Shown here: positions 11,405 through 22,937 of the stretch, one piece after another
How the letters are laid out: each line of letters begins with the position of its first letter
How positions within the stretch are numbered: the first letter of the stretch is position 1
Source of the DNA: Aplectana chamaeleonis
Taxonomy: Eukaryota; Nematoda; Chromadorea; Rhabditida; Cosmocercidae
DNA length: 64,000 nt
Direction: 5' to 3'
Assembly: GCA_029168955.1 (NCBI GenBank)
Contig: JAPDOI010000418.1
Location: 382,001-446,000 of the forward strand
The notes under the pieces: model-generated
What the model was told of the DNA's origin: nothing
Databases searched by the model: none
Seen by the model: the letters and a program-made list of their open reading frames with translations, nothing else
Made by a program: the position numbers and the translations under genes

Positions 11405-11407
11405 TAA

Positions 11408-12493
11408 GAGCGGTACGTCTCGTAAACGCGACACGCGCTATGAAAACCCGCGGAGTCCGCGTCGCCACGTCACATTTAGGCAACCATATTGCTTCTAAGC
11501 ACCTCCCATTCTGTATATTCAATCAGCTAGCCACTCGCACGGGCCAGTGCAACCCACACGCGCTCGCTTACAAGGTTTTCTGTTCATCAGAGTCAAACTA
11601 TCTCGCGCAATAATGACGGGTGCATGTGGCCCTGACTACCGTTCCACCGGACATCGAAGTTTATATTACACTGCGTGACCTTTCAACGAAGCGGAGAGGC
11701 GAGATGATTGAAATTACCACTGAAAAACTGGCCGACAAAGAGTTTTTTTCAAAAAAAAAACTACAAGTCTCATGCGAAAAAAGTGTAATTTTTCAGAATT
11801 CTTAGACGCGAGCAGACCTTTTGTACGAATCCTTTTTTCATGTTTGATCCCTTTATGTTTTCATAATCTTTAGCATTTTTTTTTGTTCTTCAACTGATCT
11901 GAAAAACACGCATATGATCAATCATGTACTCATTCTCAATGGCACTTTCGTTTTTTTCCTAACTATAGAAATGAACTTCAGAAAACCTGGAAAACCTTCA
12001 AATTCGGATATTACAGGCTCCCGTAAAAAGTGTACACCGCCCAAACTTTCTCCAAAATGGTCATTTGTGGCGCTGAACACGAATATGAGGTACACTGCCA
12101 GTGTTTTATTTTTCAGAAAACTAACAAGGGAAAGTCACTCGCAGAAAGTAGCCCCTCCAAACGAAATAAAAATTATCAGGATGAATTTTTGACGAAAAAT
12201 TAAAATTTCACCTTTTTAGGTGCGCTTCGATTCGTTGAACATACTTACAAACGATAGGTTGCGGTGACCGTACCGTAACCCAGCAAAAGCCCATGAAAGC
12301 TGAAAAAGGACCTCATGTTCGTTTTCAGCGCACTAAATGACCCCTCTGAACGATGCCTGGGCGGAAAATGATTTTTTCGACCTGTGGAGTTTCATAGATG
12401 ACATGCGTTTTTTAAGACACAGGAAATCGGGATAATTTTTTTTCGTTCGCAACTAAGGAAGGAGGGGTTACTTGAGGCGCTGAACACCATTAT
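11408..12493. other. Intergenic DNA, no gene recognised
   Basis: Only copies of the dispersed motif were seen, near 12065-12090 (GGCGCTGAACACGAATATGA) and, in reverse orientation, near 12315. Confidence 0.45.
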
Positions 12494-12625
12494 GGGGCCG
12501 TATGCACATCTCTCCCCGCGCGTCCCCGTCCCCACGAAGGCCATCCATGATTGGTCAATTTCGTCTGATGACCACTCACAGAGTCGCTTCGCGGGGACGT
12601 GTGGGGAGATATGTGCATACGGCCC
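12494..12625. repeat. 132-bp palindromic MITE-like hairpin
   Basis: The left arm GGGGCCGTATGCACATCTCT and the right arm AGATATGTGCATACGGCCC are near-perfect reverse complements and continue through CCCCGCGCGTCCCCG / CGGGGACGTGTGGGG. Total stem is about 34 bases. Confidence 0.8.
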
Positions 12626-12792
12626 ATGGAACCCATATTCGGTTTTATAGGAGACTAAGGTATAATACCGCTCATAGGGCTTGGTCAGAGAGCGCGCGAG
12701 GATGCGCATTCGCCTGTTTGAATAACTTGCCCTGAATTCTATTTTGAGCGAGACTAGGATGACATACATGACCCTGGCATTGAGGGCTACCC

Positions 12793-13512
12793 GATGGTAC
12801 TTAGCATCCGGATCACTCCTTTTCGGATATCCGACAGGATATCCCAGATTAGGATAATCCTATATCCGAAAATTGGAAAAAAAAACGCATTATCTGAGTC
12901 GACCCAATATCCGGGAAATTTAAAATCGGCATTATCTGAATCGAACCATTATCCGAAGAGTCGAAAATTCGGATAATTTTCGGATAAATTCGAGTAAAAT
13001 TGTACTCGGCCACGCCCATTTTCCCGTACCGCCTTCTAATTAGTACACCAACCCAGGGTTTTCCTCCTCCTTCCGAAATCGAGTCGGAAGATTCGTTGTG
13101 GCGCCGAAAAATGGGCGTGGTCAAGACGACAAAACGGCTACTTATTCAGTATAGAAATTTTTTGTACAGTTGCTTTGCATACCTTTTACTAGCTAGTTGT
13201 TCTGAAGAAGCTGTGTATGGATAATACTAAGCCCACCAACGACAATAGAGTAATTGAAGATTTGTTTTCATATTTTTTATTCATAAGCAGATATGAAGAT
13301 TGAAGTTTGTAAGTTTGTTATGTGAACATGCTGCAAATGCAAGGAAGTCCTACTGTTTGTTCAATTATGGATGTTTTCAAAGGCTTGCCTTGAGTACCTA
13401 ATTTATTTCCGAAGATATCCAAAGTTATCTAAAATTATCCGACCGGATATCCATATCCGAATTATTGAAAAATGGCATTATCCGAAAAATTATCATCGGA
13501 TAACAAGTAAGC
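12793..13512. mobile_element. ATTATCCG-rich element, copy 1
   Basis: The ends (TACTTAGCATCCGGATCACT at left, ATCATCGGATAACAAGTA at right) match those of the longer copy at 37254-38523 in the same orientation. Both have subterminal arrays of ATTATCCGAA/TTCGGATAAT units and an internal inverted pair around CCACGCCCATTTTCC / AAAAATGGGCGTGG. No transposase is seen. Confidence 0.7.
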
Positions 13513-13902
13513 TCTGGTACATTCGTAGTGAACTGTCGATTTTGTTTATCACCAGCAGCGCAGTGGTGAGCCTCGGTGAAATATAATTAGTGATAAGGAG
13601 GTTCCGACGAAACAGCCACCGCTCCGCGCTGTGATAATGGAAAACAGGAGTTCACTTGGACTGAAACAGTCTATATGGTATAGCCTTGGAGATCGCTTCG
13701 CGGAGACCAACCAGCCAGGTTTTGAATCACGTACGATACCGCGACAAAATTACAGAGACTAACAACGCGCCCCTTCGCCACGGTAATTAGAAATGTGGTT
13801 ATTTGCAAAACTTCTTTAGTTCTCAACGAAACCTCGACAGTCGTTATTCCACTAAGTAGCACCCAACGCCAGGATCATGAATATCACCCCAGTTTCGCTC
13901 AA
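13513..13902. other. Intergenic DNA, nothing recognised
   Basis: No ORF, repeat or structured motif could be supported here. Confidence 0.4.
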
Positions 13903-14503
13903 GGGCATCGTACACGATGAAAACCGTACTTGAGCTTTTGACATTTTCGTGTTGTTATATCCCTATATAGACTGAAGGTTGCAAAAAGCTCCCTCAAAAA
14001 AGTCAACTTTTCAAGAACCCATTTCAAGAGAGCTCAAACCAAATTTGAAGTTCCCGCCGACATCAACTTGGGATAGTTGCGCGAAAAACGCAGGGAACAG
14101 TTTTACAATTCGTTCCTTGACGTAGCGTTGGAAGCAATTCACCGAGGACGCCATTCAGACGAGCGATCATTTTTTCTTAAACAAAATTAAAAAGGGTTAC
14201 TAACATGCAGCATCCATTGCTATCAGCTGCTTTCGATCGATGTCGAACGCGAAATCGAGTGGCGTGTGAATTGCGCCCTACGACGCGCCAACGCACGATC
14301 GCCGGCAGCGACCACGGAGTTTTGTTCCTTGTAAAAAGGATCGACCCCAAGGCCGTCCCCCCAAACCCAAGAAGCTCTTTTGAGGTATGAGAATCTTCAT
14401 TCAGAGGCGATTTTCGCTCCGAACTTTCTCAGTGGCATTGTTATGACCCTCTAGTTCGACTGAACGCAAAAGCTGGAATTCGGTTTTCATCGTGTACGAT
14501 GCC
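13903..14503. mobile_element. 601-bp inverted-repeat element
   Basis: The left end GGGCATCGTACACGATGAAA(ACCG) and the right end CGGTTTTCATCGTGTACGAT(GCC) are exact reverse complements over more than 20 bases. A similar end (GGGCTATGTTCACGATGAGA) starts at 17551. The target duplication is not clear. No coding capacity. Confidence 0.7.
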
Positions 14504-14739
14504 TCTAAAGCTGAGTTTGAAGCGAGTTATTCAAAAATGACGAAAAAAGTCGCATAAACGCGTTCTCGCATGCTTCCAGACACAAAATCCTACGAGCATT
14601 CCTTTCTGTATGCTGCATATAGAGAGTCAGCCGTCAGCCTTGCACCTGCACCTTGGCGATGACTATATATGCCAAGCTGATGGGTGGAAAAAATGTAGGG
14701 AAACGTGAGGCCCCGGTCAGAGTTGGTGCTACTTGCATC

Positions 14740-15720
14740 TGTATCCCCCCCCGCACCCCCCAACACCCACCCGGTCGACACGTATGTTTAAAATGATAGA
14801 GTGAGATTGAGAAAATCACTCGGTGTATCCAACTAGATATGACGATGATTACGTGGCAAACAGGATTGCACCTGTTCAGAGAAATAGTGAAGGAGAGTGA
14901 AGTGAAGGAACGGAGGTAGCAGTGAGGTTAGCTTTCTAGTGATACGCAATGTTCGGGGTCATATTCGCCAATAACCCGCCGGGTAGTCGAAGGGTAAATG
15001 AGGTGAAATTTCAGTACAAAGCGCGCGCTCCACGGCCACCTCTCGCCTCCCTTGGCTTCCCTCGCGACCGCCGGAATTTTTCGAATAGCATAGCTGAAAA
15101 ATGGCCGCTTCGCGATGGAATCTTCATCTTTTTGCAGTGATATCGATACGTAACACAGTTTTCATTTCCATCTTACATGGTGTAAGATGGGTTTATCTGC
15201 TCCTCTGCCGCGCGCGGTTTCATCCCTTCCGCTTCCCTTCGACTACCCTCGGCGGGTTGTTGGCGAATACGACCCCAGGATTGCACCTGTTAAGAGAAGT
15301 AGTGAAGGAGAGTATGGTGAAGTAACGGAGGTAGCAGTAAGGTTAGCCTTCTAGTGATACGCAATGTTTTATCATCGGCCCGCCCACCCGGTGATTTTCT
15401 CATCCACGTATTGCATGGATATCGACCGCGTCGGATACATCGAGTGATTTTCTCAACCTCACTCCATCATTTTAAACATACGTATCGACCGGGGGGTGTT
15501 GGTGGGTGCGCGGGGTGTTGGGGGTGCGGGGGATGCACCGAGTAATTTTCTCAGCTTCACCTCACCATGTTGTTCATACGTATCGACCGGGTGGGTGTTG
15601 GGGGGTGCGGGGGGGGATACACCGAGTGATTTTTGCATCCCATTTCCAATGCATTCTGTGTGTATCGTCCGGGCTGGAGACGTCGGCTCATCCAACTATG
15701 ACCGGGGCCTGACAGACGGT
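14740..15720. repeat. Repeat cluster R1 (CGTATCGACCGGGTGGGTGT units) with inserted MITE
   Basis: Copies of ATACGTATCGACCGGGTGGG, with the nearby phrase GTGATTTTCTCAACCTCAC, occur at about 14760-14815 (reversed), 15478 and 15577. The same units recur at 43422, 43893 and 44557. Two direct repeats of about 90 bases (about 14862-14952 and 15276-15368, AGTGAAGGAGAGT...AGTGATACGCAATGTT) flank the MITE at 14953-15273. Confidence 0.7.
14953..15273. mobile_element. 321-bp MITE with about 40-bp inverted ends
   Basis: The left end GGGGTCATATTCGCCAATAA and the right end TTGTTGGCGAATACGACCCC are inverted repeats that continue through CCCGCCGGGTAGTCGAAGGG and its complement. It sits exactly between two 90-base direct repeats. 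Confidence 0.75.
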
Positions 15721-16417
15721 GTAGCAACAAATGATACGCGATGAATAAGGCCTCAACACTGCACCGAATCACCGACCACGCGCTGGAATGAACTGCATTC
15801 ACGGACAGATTCATCACGTATCGACAGCTATCAGTCATAGATTTTTTCTTCTTTGTCATATAGACGCGTCCAGTCAGACAGAATGATAAGCTACCCTGAC
15901 TCCACTTCGGTCTCTACGAGGAAGTTCGAGAAGCACAATGATTCCATCAAACTCATCAGTGATAAACGGAAAAGTAAAGTCAGCCTTCACAAAATATGAC
16001 TTTGCATTTGCATACAGAGAACTTTAAGCAGAGTTTAAGAAGAAAAACTCCATAAATGAGTCATCCTCTCCAGCATTTCCTGAAAATTTTTCCTTTGTAG
16101 CAATTCTGTGCACGAACGGCTCGCATTTCTGCACTGACGTCGCAATCAGCTGAGTTTTACATGCATATATGGCCGTCTGATGCATGACGGATTAAACCGC
16201 TTCTCTTTCGCACGACGCGCCTATTTTTATCATGTCACGCGTGATTGATAGGGGACATTTGTCCATAGTACGCATGTTCGAAGACCAAATGCGAAACAGG
16301 TTCTCAAGCTTTGATCAGAATTTGAGCCGCGATGTTTATTCAAGTTTATCACCATTTTCTAGTTAAAGTTGACAACATGAGGTCAAAAACAAAAAACATC
16401 AGGAATACTGTCTTTAA
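15721..16417. other. Intergenic DNA, nothing recognised
   Basis: No gene or strong repeat was found. Confidence 0.4.
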
Positions 16418-17224
16418 CCCATTCACGACCACGTGTCCCACCGGTAAGACACGTTTTTTCAAAACTCGATTTCTCCGCCGCGAAAAAGGAACTTACAAAC
16501 CTACAAATGATCAAAGCATCGACCTACCCTAGACTTGAATACAAACCTTGTGGTCCGCCGGTAGCCCAGACAGAACAACGAATTTGGACGTTTTCAAAAA
16601 TACCGTTACTTGGGCGCCTTATAATATCTTATTGGTTCTATCGCTACTTTTTATGTTGAAAAAAGATATTTCATTTTAAACTTGCTTCTTTCTTTCTGTT
16701 TCAGCAGTTTATGTCAGGCTATCCGATATACGTGTGGCCGAGCATAGTCGTGAAGAAGGCGAAGTGTTAATCCCAGAGACCAGGACCTGGGTCGGGAAGT
16801 TCTTCCTAACCCTCCATATAGCCTAGCCCTTGCCCCTTCCAACTACCATCTGTTACGCTCGATGCAGCACTTCCTGGATGGAAAACAGTTCACTAACAAT
16901 GACAAAGTCAAAATGGCCTTAAAAGAATGCTTCGACTCGAAACAGCTAGGGTTCTAAGCGTCGGGTATTCATGAATCTGCCAATTTGGTGGCGAAGGATC
17001 CTTGAACGTGATGGAAATTATTTTGTTGGGTGAGCCTTGTTTGTTTTTGACTAAATGTTTCTCATTCGAAGTCGTGAAAAGTCCGGAAACTTTTGCATTA
17101 ACCTAATAAAATTTTAAGACAAAACAGAAAAAGCCATCACCCGTGAAACCCTATTTAATCTGGCAGGTCCTACCGGTGGGACACAATTTCCGGTGAGGCA
17201 ATATTGCATGAGGTCGAGAATGGG
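16418..17224. mobile_element. TTAA-flanked element with CCC termini (piggyBac-type), carrying a mariner remnant
   Basis: The left end CCCATTCACGACCACGTGTC follows TTAA (16414-16417); the right end GGTCGAGAATGGG precedes TTGA (17225-17228). TTAA targets and CCC termini are hallmarks of piggyBac-type elements. CCACCGG/CCGGTGGG lies just inside both ends. The interior holds a mariner fragment. Another possible left end (TTGACCCATCCACGACC) is near 20380. Confidence 0.65.
16785..17035 (+). pseudogene. mariner transposase C-terminal remnant
   Basis: In one plus-strand frame the translation contains DLGREVLPNPPYSLALAPSN and then YHLLRSMQHFLDGKQF. This matches the mariner catalytic-domain signature H/N-PPYSPDLAPSDYHLF and the following LQ-FL-GK-F segment. 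The third catalytic aspartate (D of SPDLAPSD) is replaced by N. A stop follows soon after, then GIHE and DGNYFVG, the usual mariner C-terminus. Only the last part of the protein is present. Confidence 0.8.
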
Positions 17225-17228
17225 TTGA

Positions 17229-17546
17229 AGGCAGCACACACGCTCGCATTAAGTAGTTGAGATACCTACGTTACTGGAGTCGTATGGCGCCTAGCAACGA
17301 AATGAGGGCTACGTACAGGCTGTGTGAGTCTATCGGATTCGCTTTCTCAACCATTTTGTCGCTTTTATTCGCTGTTTCAACCGCGCGCGGTATAACTCGT
17401 CCACTTTCCCCTATAACAAAAACAACGGCTAATCCTCTATTTGCTCACAGTTTTCGTTGGTTTTTTCATTAGTTGTCCATGCTAACTGCTCCAAACCTTC
17501 GAATTATGCCATGAAATCGATATCATTTTAAGCGTGTCTGCTGCCT
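17229..17546. mobile_element. TTAA-flanked MITE, AGGCAGC family (copy 1)
   Basis: The left end is AGGCAGCACACACGCTCGC after TTGA (degenerate TTAA), and the right end is AGCGTGTCTGCTGCCT before TTAA (17547-17550). It abuts the preceding TTAA element and appears to share its target site. Family members: 42241-42715, 48028-48680 and a right half at 41637-41845. Confidence 0.8.
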
Positions 17547-17640
17547 TTAAGGGCTATGTTCACGATGAGAAAATTGCCCATTTTTTCGCAGAAACGTATG
17601 GTTTTAGTCCCTCTAAGAAGAGTAAGTAGAAGTGAAGTAA

Positions 17641-17852
17641 CGTCCGTGGATTGCTTCCTCAACAAGAAGCATTTAGATCACACCTGCGACTTGTGCAAAG
17701 GTCGCGTGCGCCCGCCCGCTAATCGATTCAAGCCGAGAGAAGAACGCAGCTGATCTGCTCACCATACCGCCAGCCGCCGGTCAGATTTAAACCGCCCGCG
17801 CCAGCAGCGGATAAGATTTAATTTTTTTTCTTGAGGAAGCATGCCACGGACC
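17641..17852. mobile_element. TAA-flanked MITE, family M4 (copy 1)
   Basis: The ends CGTCCGTGGATTGCTTCCTC and GAGGAAGCATGCCACGGACC are flanked by TAA on both sides (17638-17640, 17853-17855). The interior GCCGGTCAGATTTAAACCGC block and a CTTGAGGAAGC arm are shared with 32931-33320 and 47118-47271. Confidence 0.8.
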
Positions 17853-19256
17853 TAACTTTACCACGAAAAACGGCCAGGAAATGGATGAAAATCTCGTGGA
17901 TCAGCCAACCCATTGGGGAACCCCGCCCACGTCATATGACAGTTGTCCAGCCTTCGACTCACCAGAGAAGCAGGCACCGAACTTTCGAATATACTTTTTC
18001 ACAAAAGGTATCTAACATCCGAGCATGTGCATTGGCCCATCTTATTTTTCAAGAGTCGTCGGTGCAATGAACAGAAGACTAAGTCACCTACCCAAGGATT
18101 TTGAAGCGGGGCAAACCATTTTCGACGTCAGGTTTGACGTTTTTCCGCAGTGAGCAAAACACACGAACAGGAATAATTAATATTTAAGAGGTTCGAGGAT
18201 ACTTTACCCTATTACCCTCTACTTTGTGAACTACCCTTCCCAAAAACATCGAAAACTAGAATACGGTTTTTTGGTAAACACTGCCGCATTTAATATGCAT
18301 TTCGTGGAAAACGTAGTTTTCAACAAGATGTGCTCTCTTTCTCAGAATAATATAAAAAGGGTTTCAAGAGGCTTTCCATTCATGCAATTCAGTTTAGAAG
18401 TTGCTAAACTTCAATATCAAGTTTGGCTTTAAAATGTACAAATGGGCATGGAAATGTCCGGATTGTTTCACAAAACCGTTCATTTATATTTGGAAAACCT
18501 ATTTGCAAACCCTCTTCCAACACGAGATTTCTAGATAAATACCCTTCTTCGAAATCGCCCCCATTTCAAAAATATTGCACAACCAATCGCAATCCTAAGC
18601 GAACAAAAACGTCGACGAAGATGAAGGCGTCATGCCAGTAGCCACCTATCGACACTTCAAGAGGTAAAAACAAACCCCTCATCAAACAATGCGGCTCAAA
18701 TTCCGATCAAAGTCCGGAAATTTTGTTTTCCACGTGCTCTTAGCACCTGCGTATTTCGAAACAAACTCTCCACGGCAACCGCACATGACAATGGTATAAA
18801 TAGAAACGCTTATGCTGAGCGCAAGAAAATCCCCTGAATCCATCACGCAAAAGACAGCCACCTAATCCACCTTAGCCAGATTCAAGTACGGAGAAAAGCT
18901 CCATCCAAGCGCAACCACAGGAAACAAAGAATTTAGATCCTTTTTGAGGATTTTTCTCTCCGAGATTCCACTGTAACAGTAGCAATCTACGTCCACGAAT
19001 CTCTTCCAATATTTGCAACATGAGAAAATTTTACAGCCTCACAATATTTTCTAGCAAAATCGGACACATTTTCAAGTCAAACGCGGCTGTAGTCAAATAA
19101 CACTGCACAAACCAAGAACTGCACCAATAACCCACGAAATGATCATAAAAATGTTAATATAATCGTAAACAGAAAGGCGACAGAAAGCGAGATATCAGCA
19201 CAGAAAATTTGAAAAATCGATGAATGATAAGACGTCGGAGCAAAGAAAAAACCGCC
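17853..19256. other. Intergenic DNA, no gene recognised
   Basis: Several short ORFs on both strands, without domains. No strong inverted repeat was seen. Confidence 0.4.
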
Positions 19257-19264
19257 CTAGTGAC

Positions 19265-19748
19265 CAGGGTTGAGCAGACCGTTGTGGCGCTTTTCGTCGC
19301 GGTTACGACCCCCCGAAAAATTCGATTTTTTCCAAAAATTTTCGAATTTTTTACGACCCCCCCCTTCAAGAGATCTCTGGGACCAAAAATTTTTCAAGCC
19401 TAAATTAGTGTCAAATTGCAAATGTGCTAAGAATTTGAGATATTGTGGCGGAATACCCACCAATCTATAGCGACCAGTCCTCATCTATAGCGTCTGACAA
19501 GTTTTAAACATATTCTCTGTAAATGATCTCCTTTTTTATTGTTGAGAATGCATAAATCTGCATAAATTTCCCCCCCCCCGCCAACTGACTAATCCTACCT
19601 CAGTTCACCTTAACAAGCGGTTTGGATAAAATACTGGTTTTGTCCAAAAATTTTACGACCCCCCCCCAAAAAAATTTCAAATTTTTCCAAAAATTTCCAA
19701 AATTTTTACGACCCCCGTTTTGGCGCCCCACAACCCTGCTCAACCCTG
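19265..19748. mobile_element. hAT-like MITE with exact 8-bp duplication CTAGTGAC
   Basis: It starts CAGGGTTGAGCAGACCGTTG and ends with the imperfect reverse complement ...AACCCTGCTCAACCCTG. Both sides carry CTAGTGAC (19257-19264 and 19749-19756). The interior is A/C-rich with repeated TTTTACGACCCCCC blocks. It belongs to the family of 10829-11203 and 61022-61359. Confidence 0.9.
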
Positions 19749-19808
19749 CTAGTGACTCATGCAATCGATGCGAATCACCATCGCCAGCGGAAAGGCTAAC
19801 GCAGACAA

Positions 19809-20356
19809 TCACCGCATTCAATGCGTGTCGAATATGCATTGATCTCGAAGAAAAAGCGGCTTCGAGCACAGTCCAGGAACATGCTGCTAGGGGAGCGCGT
19901 GCTCCCATTGCGTCTCAAATTTCAGCACGTGCTCCAACAAATAAAACGTTCAGTGCGTGCATGATACGCATTCAACTCGATGACGAAACGATTTTCCAGA
20001 AAAGGGAAGCATACGATACGCTCTTGAGGCGGGACTCAGATATACTGATAGCGTCGCCGGTTCAATAACCCAGTCTACGGTCCTTGGCTCGCCCAGCCGC
20101 TGCAGACCTCGTTCAACCGCTGGTGGCCCCATATGGCGCTCGGCGAGCTGGCCGAGTTACCTGTCGGTGTGCCGGCTGGGTCGTGTGTCGGTGTGCTGCT
20201 ACTATAGTGCTAGACTATCGTGCACCACTCTCAACACGTGCTCCTGCCATGAAATTTTGCAGCACGTGCTGCTGTTTGGAGCACATGCCCCTGCGATAGA
20301 GCCTTTTGATGGGTGTGGTCACTCGAGTTGAATGCATATTCGACACGAATTGAATG
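19809..20356. repeat. Inverted repeat with CACGTG-containing arms
   Basis: The left ACCGCATTCAATGCGTGTCG(AATATGCAT) and the right ATGCATATTCGACACGAATT(GAATGCGGCGGT) are inverted. Further in, both halves carry repeated CACGTGCTCC / GGAGCACGTG strings (about 19893-19935 and 20233-20285). Probably a MITE; ends and target duplication are uncertain. Confidence 0.55.
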
Positions 20357-21422
20357 CGGCGGTTTTCTGAGAAAGTTCCTTGACCCATCCACGACCACAC
20401 CTAATTTCGGGTTACTGAACATTCGGACAGCCTGCAATATTGCGTCACCGTATACAGTGTCCCGCCGGTGATACACGCGAGCCCGAATGCTACGCTACCG
20501 AAAATCGATTTTTTTCATATTCATAGTGAAGCTATCAATGAAGTAAACATTGTACCAGAACTTCAGCTCATAGAACTTTTTCTATCCTGAGAAACAACTG
20601 CCTGAGTCACGCGGGAATATTATTTTGTGACCACCTCTCCGGTGATAATCACTAATAGGAGTTTCTTTGTATCGAGGCGGATAAATCGATTTTTGAAAAG
20701 CGTGTACTACCTATGGGACACGTGGTCCGTAGCGGTAGGCATACATACTAGGAAGAGTCGAAAACAAATTTTGCACTCACACCAAATTTTCGCTCACCAA
20801 GAGTTCCGACCCCTTTAGGAAAATTTAACTCCTTTCACACCCACGTCGGAATTTATAAAAAAATCCCCGTAAAGGGCAAAAGTTTGACTTGTGTGCAAAA
20901 TTTCTCTTCGACCCCTCATCCTCTCCCCCCTTGGTGACCAAAAATTTTGAAAATGTTGAAAATTATGACAGCCCTCCTCTGAAAAAGATTTTTTCGACAT
21001 CTTTGTAGCTGAATTCCTCAATGGCTACGGCACACCACAGGTCTTCGCCCATCCTACGCGCTTTTAGCGGTTTGGACACATGACGACCACCTCATGGAAG
21101 CATACTGATTTGGTCTTTGAACAGGTGTTCCAAAAAAGCTATGTGCTCCATGAGAAGCTACCAAGCCATGGCATCAAGCCTGCCCCTCTCATGATGAGAA
21201 TTTGAATGAACGGCTCTGAAGATGAAATTTTTGCGAGGAGAATGCGAAATAGAAAACTCACCGCCGAAAAAGGTGTCAACAAAACGGAGAATGGCTCGAT
21301 TACACATATGGGGGGTCAACGAAAAAATTCACACTCACGTCGGAATTTCGCCCACCCAGGGTTCCAACCCCTTGAAAAGAAACTGGGACTCATTCTTCTT
21401 TGCAGCCGAAGGAGGGTTCATG
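20357..21422. other. Intergenic DNA with LINE-derived scraps
   Basis: On the minus strand, about 20815-20890 resembles the INSYVGAKG region of the Jockey-like fragment downstream. Around 21030-21065 the minus strand resembles an RTE C-terminal block (RMGEDLWCA; compare RWAGHVVRR at 49020-49140). No host gene. Confidence 0.4.
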
Positions 21423-22672
21423 TCATAGGTTCAAGAAACGGGCAACCGAAGTTGGATTTAACCACAAATCCATTGCCGTAGGTGTGGTGGGCCTCTTCGG
21501 ACAGTCGTAAAGATGTGCTTTAGTGTGGCCAGGGTTACCACAATCCAGACACTCGTCAGGCTTACTGCTGTCGATCATATGCAAGTATGACATCAGCATA
21601 GGGGAATGCCCGCATCGCAACGAGACGAAGGAACATCTAGCCTACCTAACGAGTTCCAACTCGGTGTTGCTGACTACAGGTGGTGCAATCCCCAATGTGG
21701 GGTTGACAGCCATCTCACTCGAGTGATCCCTGACGAATCGGGTGTGCTCCGCACGTAAAAGACGTAGATGATCTATCTAATTGGGAGTCCGTCCATCTTT
21801 GCATATCGACTTTCTCGGGAACATCCGCAAAAGGACTTCTGATATCTCTCTCATAGGAATCACAATCCTTTTTAACGTGTGATCAGGCTGCTTGACGATA
21901 TTAATAACCAGTTGCTGCGCTTGGAGTTGGCAGAGCTCCTTAACCGGCAGAACTCGGGTCTCAGCATGAAGATGTTCCACTGGGGTGCTTTTAGAACACC
22001 CCGTGGCAATCCGAAGTGCAGCATTTGAACTCGCTGCATCTTTGTCCACGATGAATCCGATAATATGTGTTGCCCTACCGGTGCTGCATACTCCAACGCC
22101 GGCTGCAAGATTGCCTTGTACGTGGTCAGGATCGTCTCCTTACTGCTTCCCCACGAAGTACCGCCTAGAGCTTAGCTCTCACTGTAGCCTGTTTCTGCTC
22201 GGTGTTTTTTAGAACTTCAGCGAAGGATCCAATACTAGGCCGAGCAGCTTAGGGAAACGTGCGGCAGGCAGACGATCGTCTTCCCAATTCACAACGGGGT
22301 GAGCGCAGTGTCCTTAGGGTCAGCGGAGAAAACTGATACAGATGATTTAGCGGCAGAGACAGTGAGCATCATATCATCGAGAAAGCTCTTCAGGACGACG
22401 AGGTAGCTATTGATCTTGCGTGCAGCTACATGAATGTCTCTGTCCCGGCACAAGATGGTGATGTCATCCGCATACGCAACGACTTTGATGTCACTTGGGG
22501 GGGGGGGGAGGACGGGCAAATCTTCAAGGTAAAGACTGAACAGAGCAGGCGATATGACTCCTCCTTGAGGGACACCAGCAGCGATACGCGCTCCTTTTGC
22601 GCCCACGTACGAATTTATGAACAAAACCGTAACGGACAAAAATTTGCACTTGTTTCTTCGACCCCCCAACAT
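21423..22672 (-). pseudogene. Jockey-like LINE reverse transcriptase, 3' part, degenerate
   Basis: Read right to left, the minus strand encodes a reverse-transcriptase palm with GVPQGGVISPALFSLYL and AYADDITIL (the YADD catalytic motif). Next come the thumb region (ALEYAAPVGQ, AALRIATGCSKSTPVEHLHA) and a terminal zinc-knuckle-like C-x2-C-x4-H-x5-C block (CLDCGNPGHTKAHLYDC). It ends in MDLWLNPTSVARFLNL and a stop at about 21423. Several frameshifts and stops separate the parts, and the 5' half is missing. The same C-terminus is seen on the plus strand at 57571-58330. Confidence 0.88.
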
Positions 22673-22937
22673 GTGTTATTGTTCCGAAAGCTTCGCTACA
22701 ACCTAACAGTTTAGAATAACCCTCGAAAACGGCTGAGAATCTTTTTCGAAATCGAAAATGGATATCACACCGAATTGGTTAAATATTCAGAAAATTAACG
22801 ATTTAGAGCCCGAGTGAATCAAGAACTCAAAACCCAAATATTCAATCCCCGGAAAGCTAGGCCAAAAACAAAAAATCTTAAATTCAAAGAGAATCAAATG
22901 TTCAAATTTTGATCCTATCCTGCCCCAGTCACAGCAA

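Noticed and set aside
19154..20068. ORFs of 100-148 codons around the hAT-like MITE
   Set aside because: They run across MITE ends and through homopolymer C runs (ACGACCCCCCC), which shows they are not conserved coding sequence.
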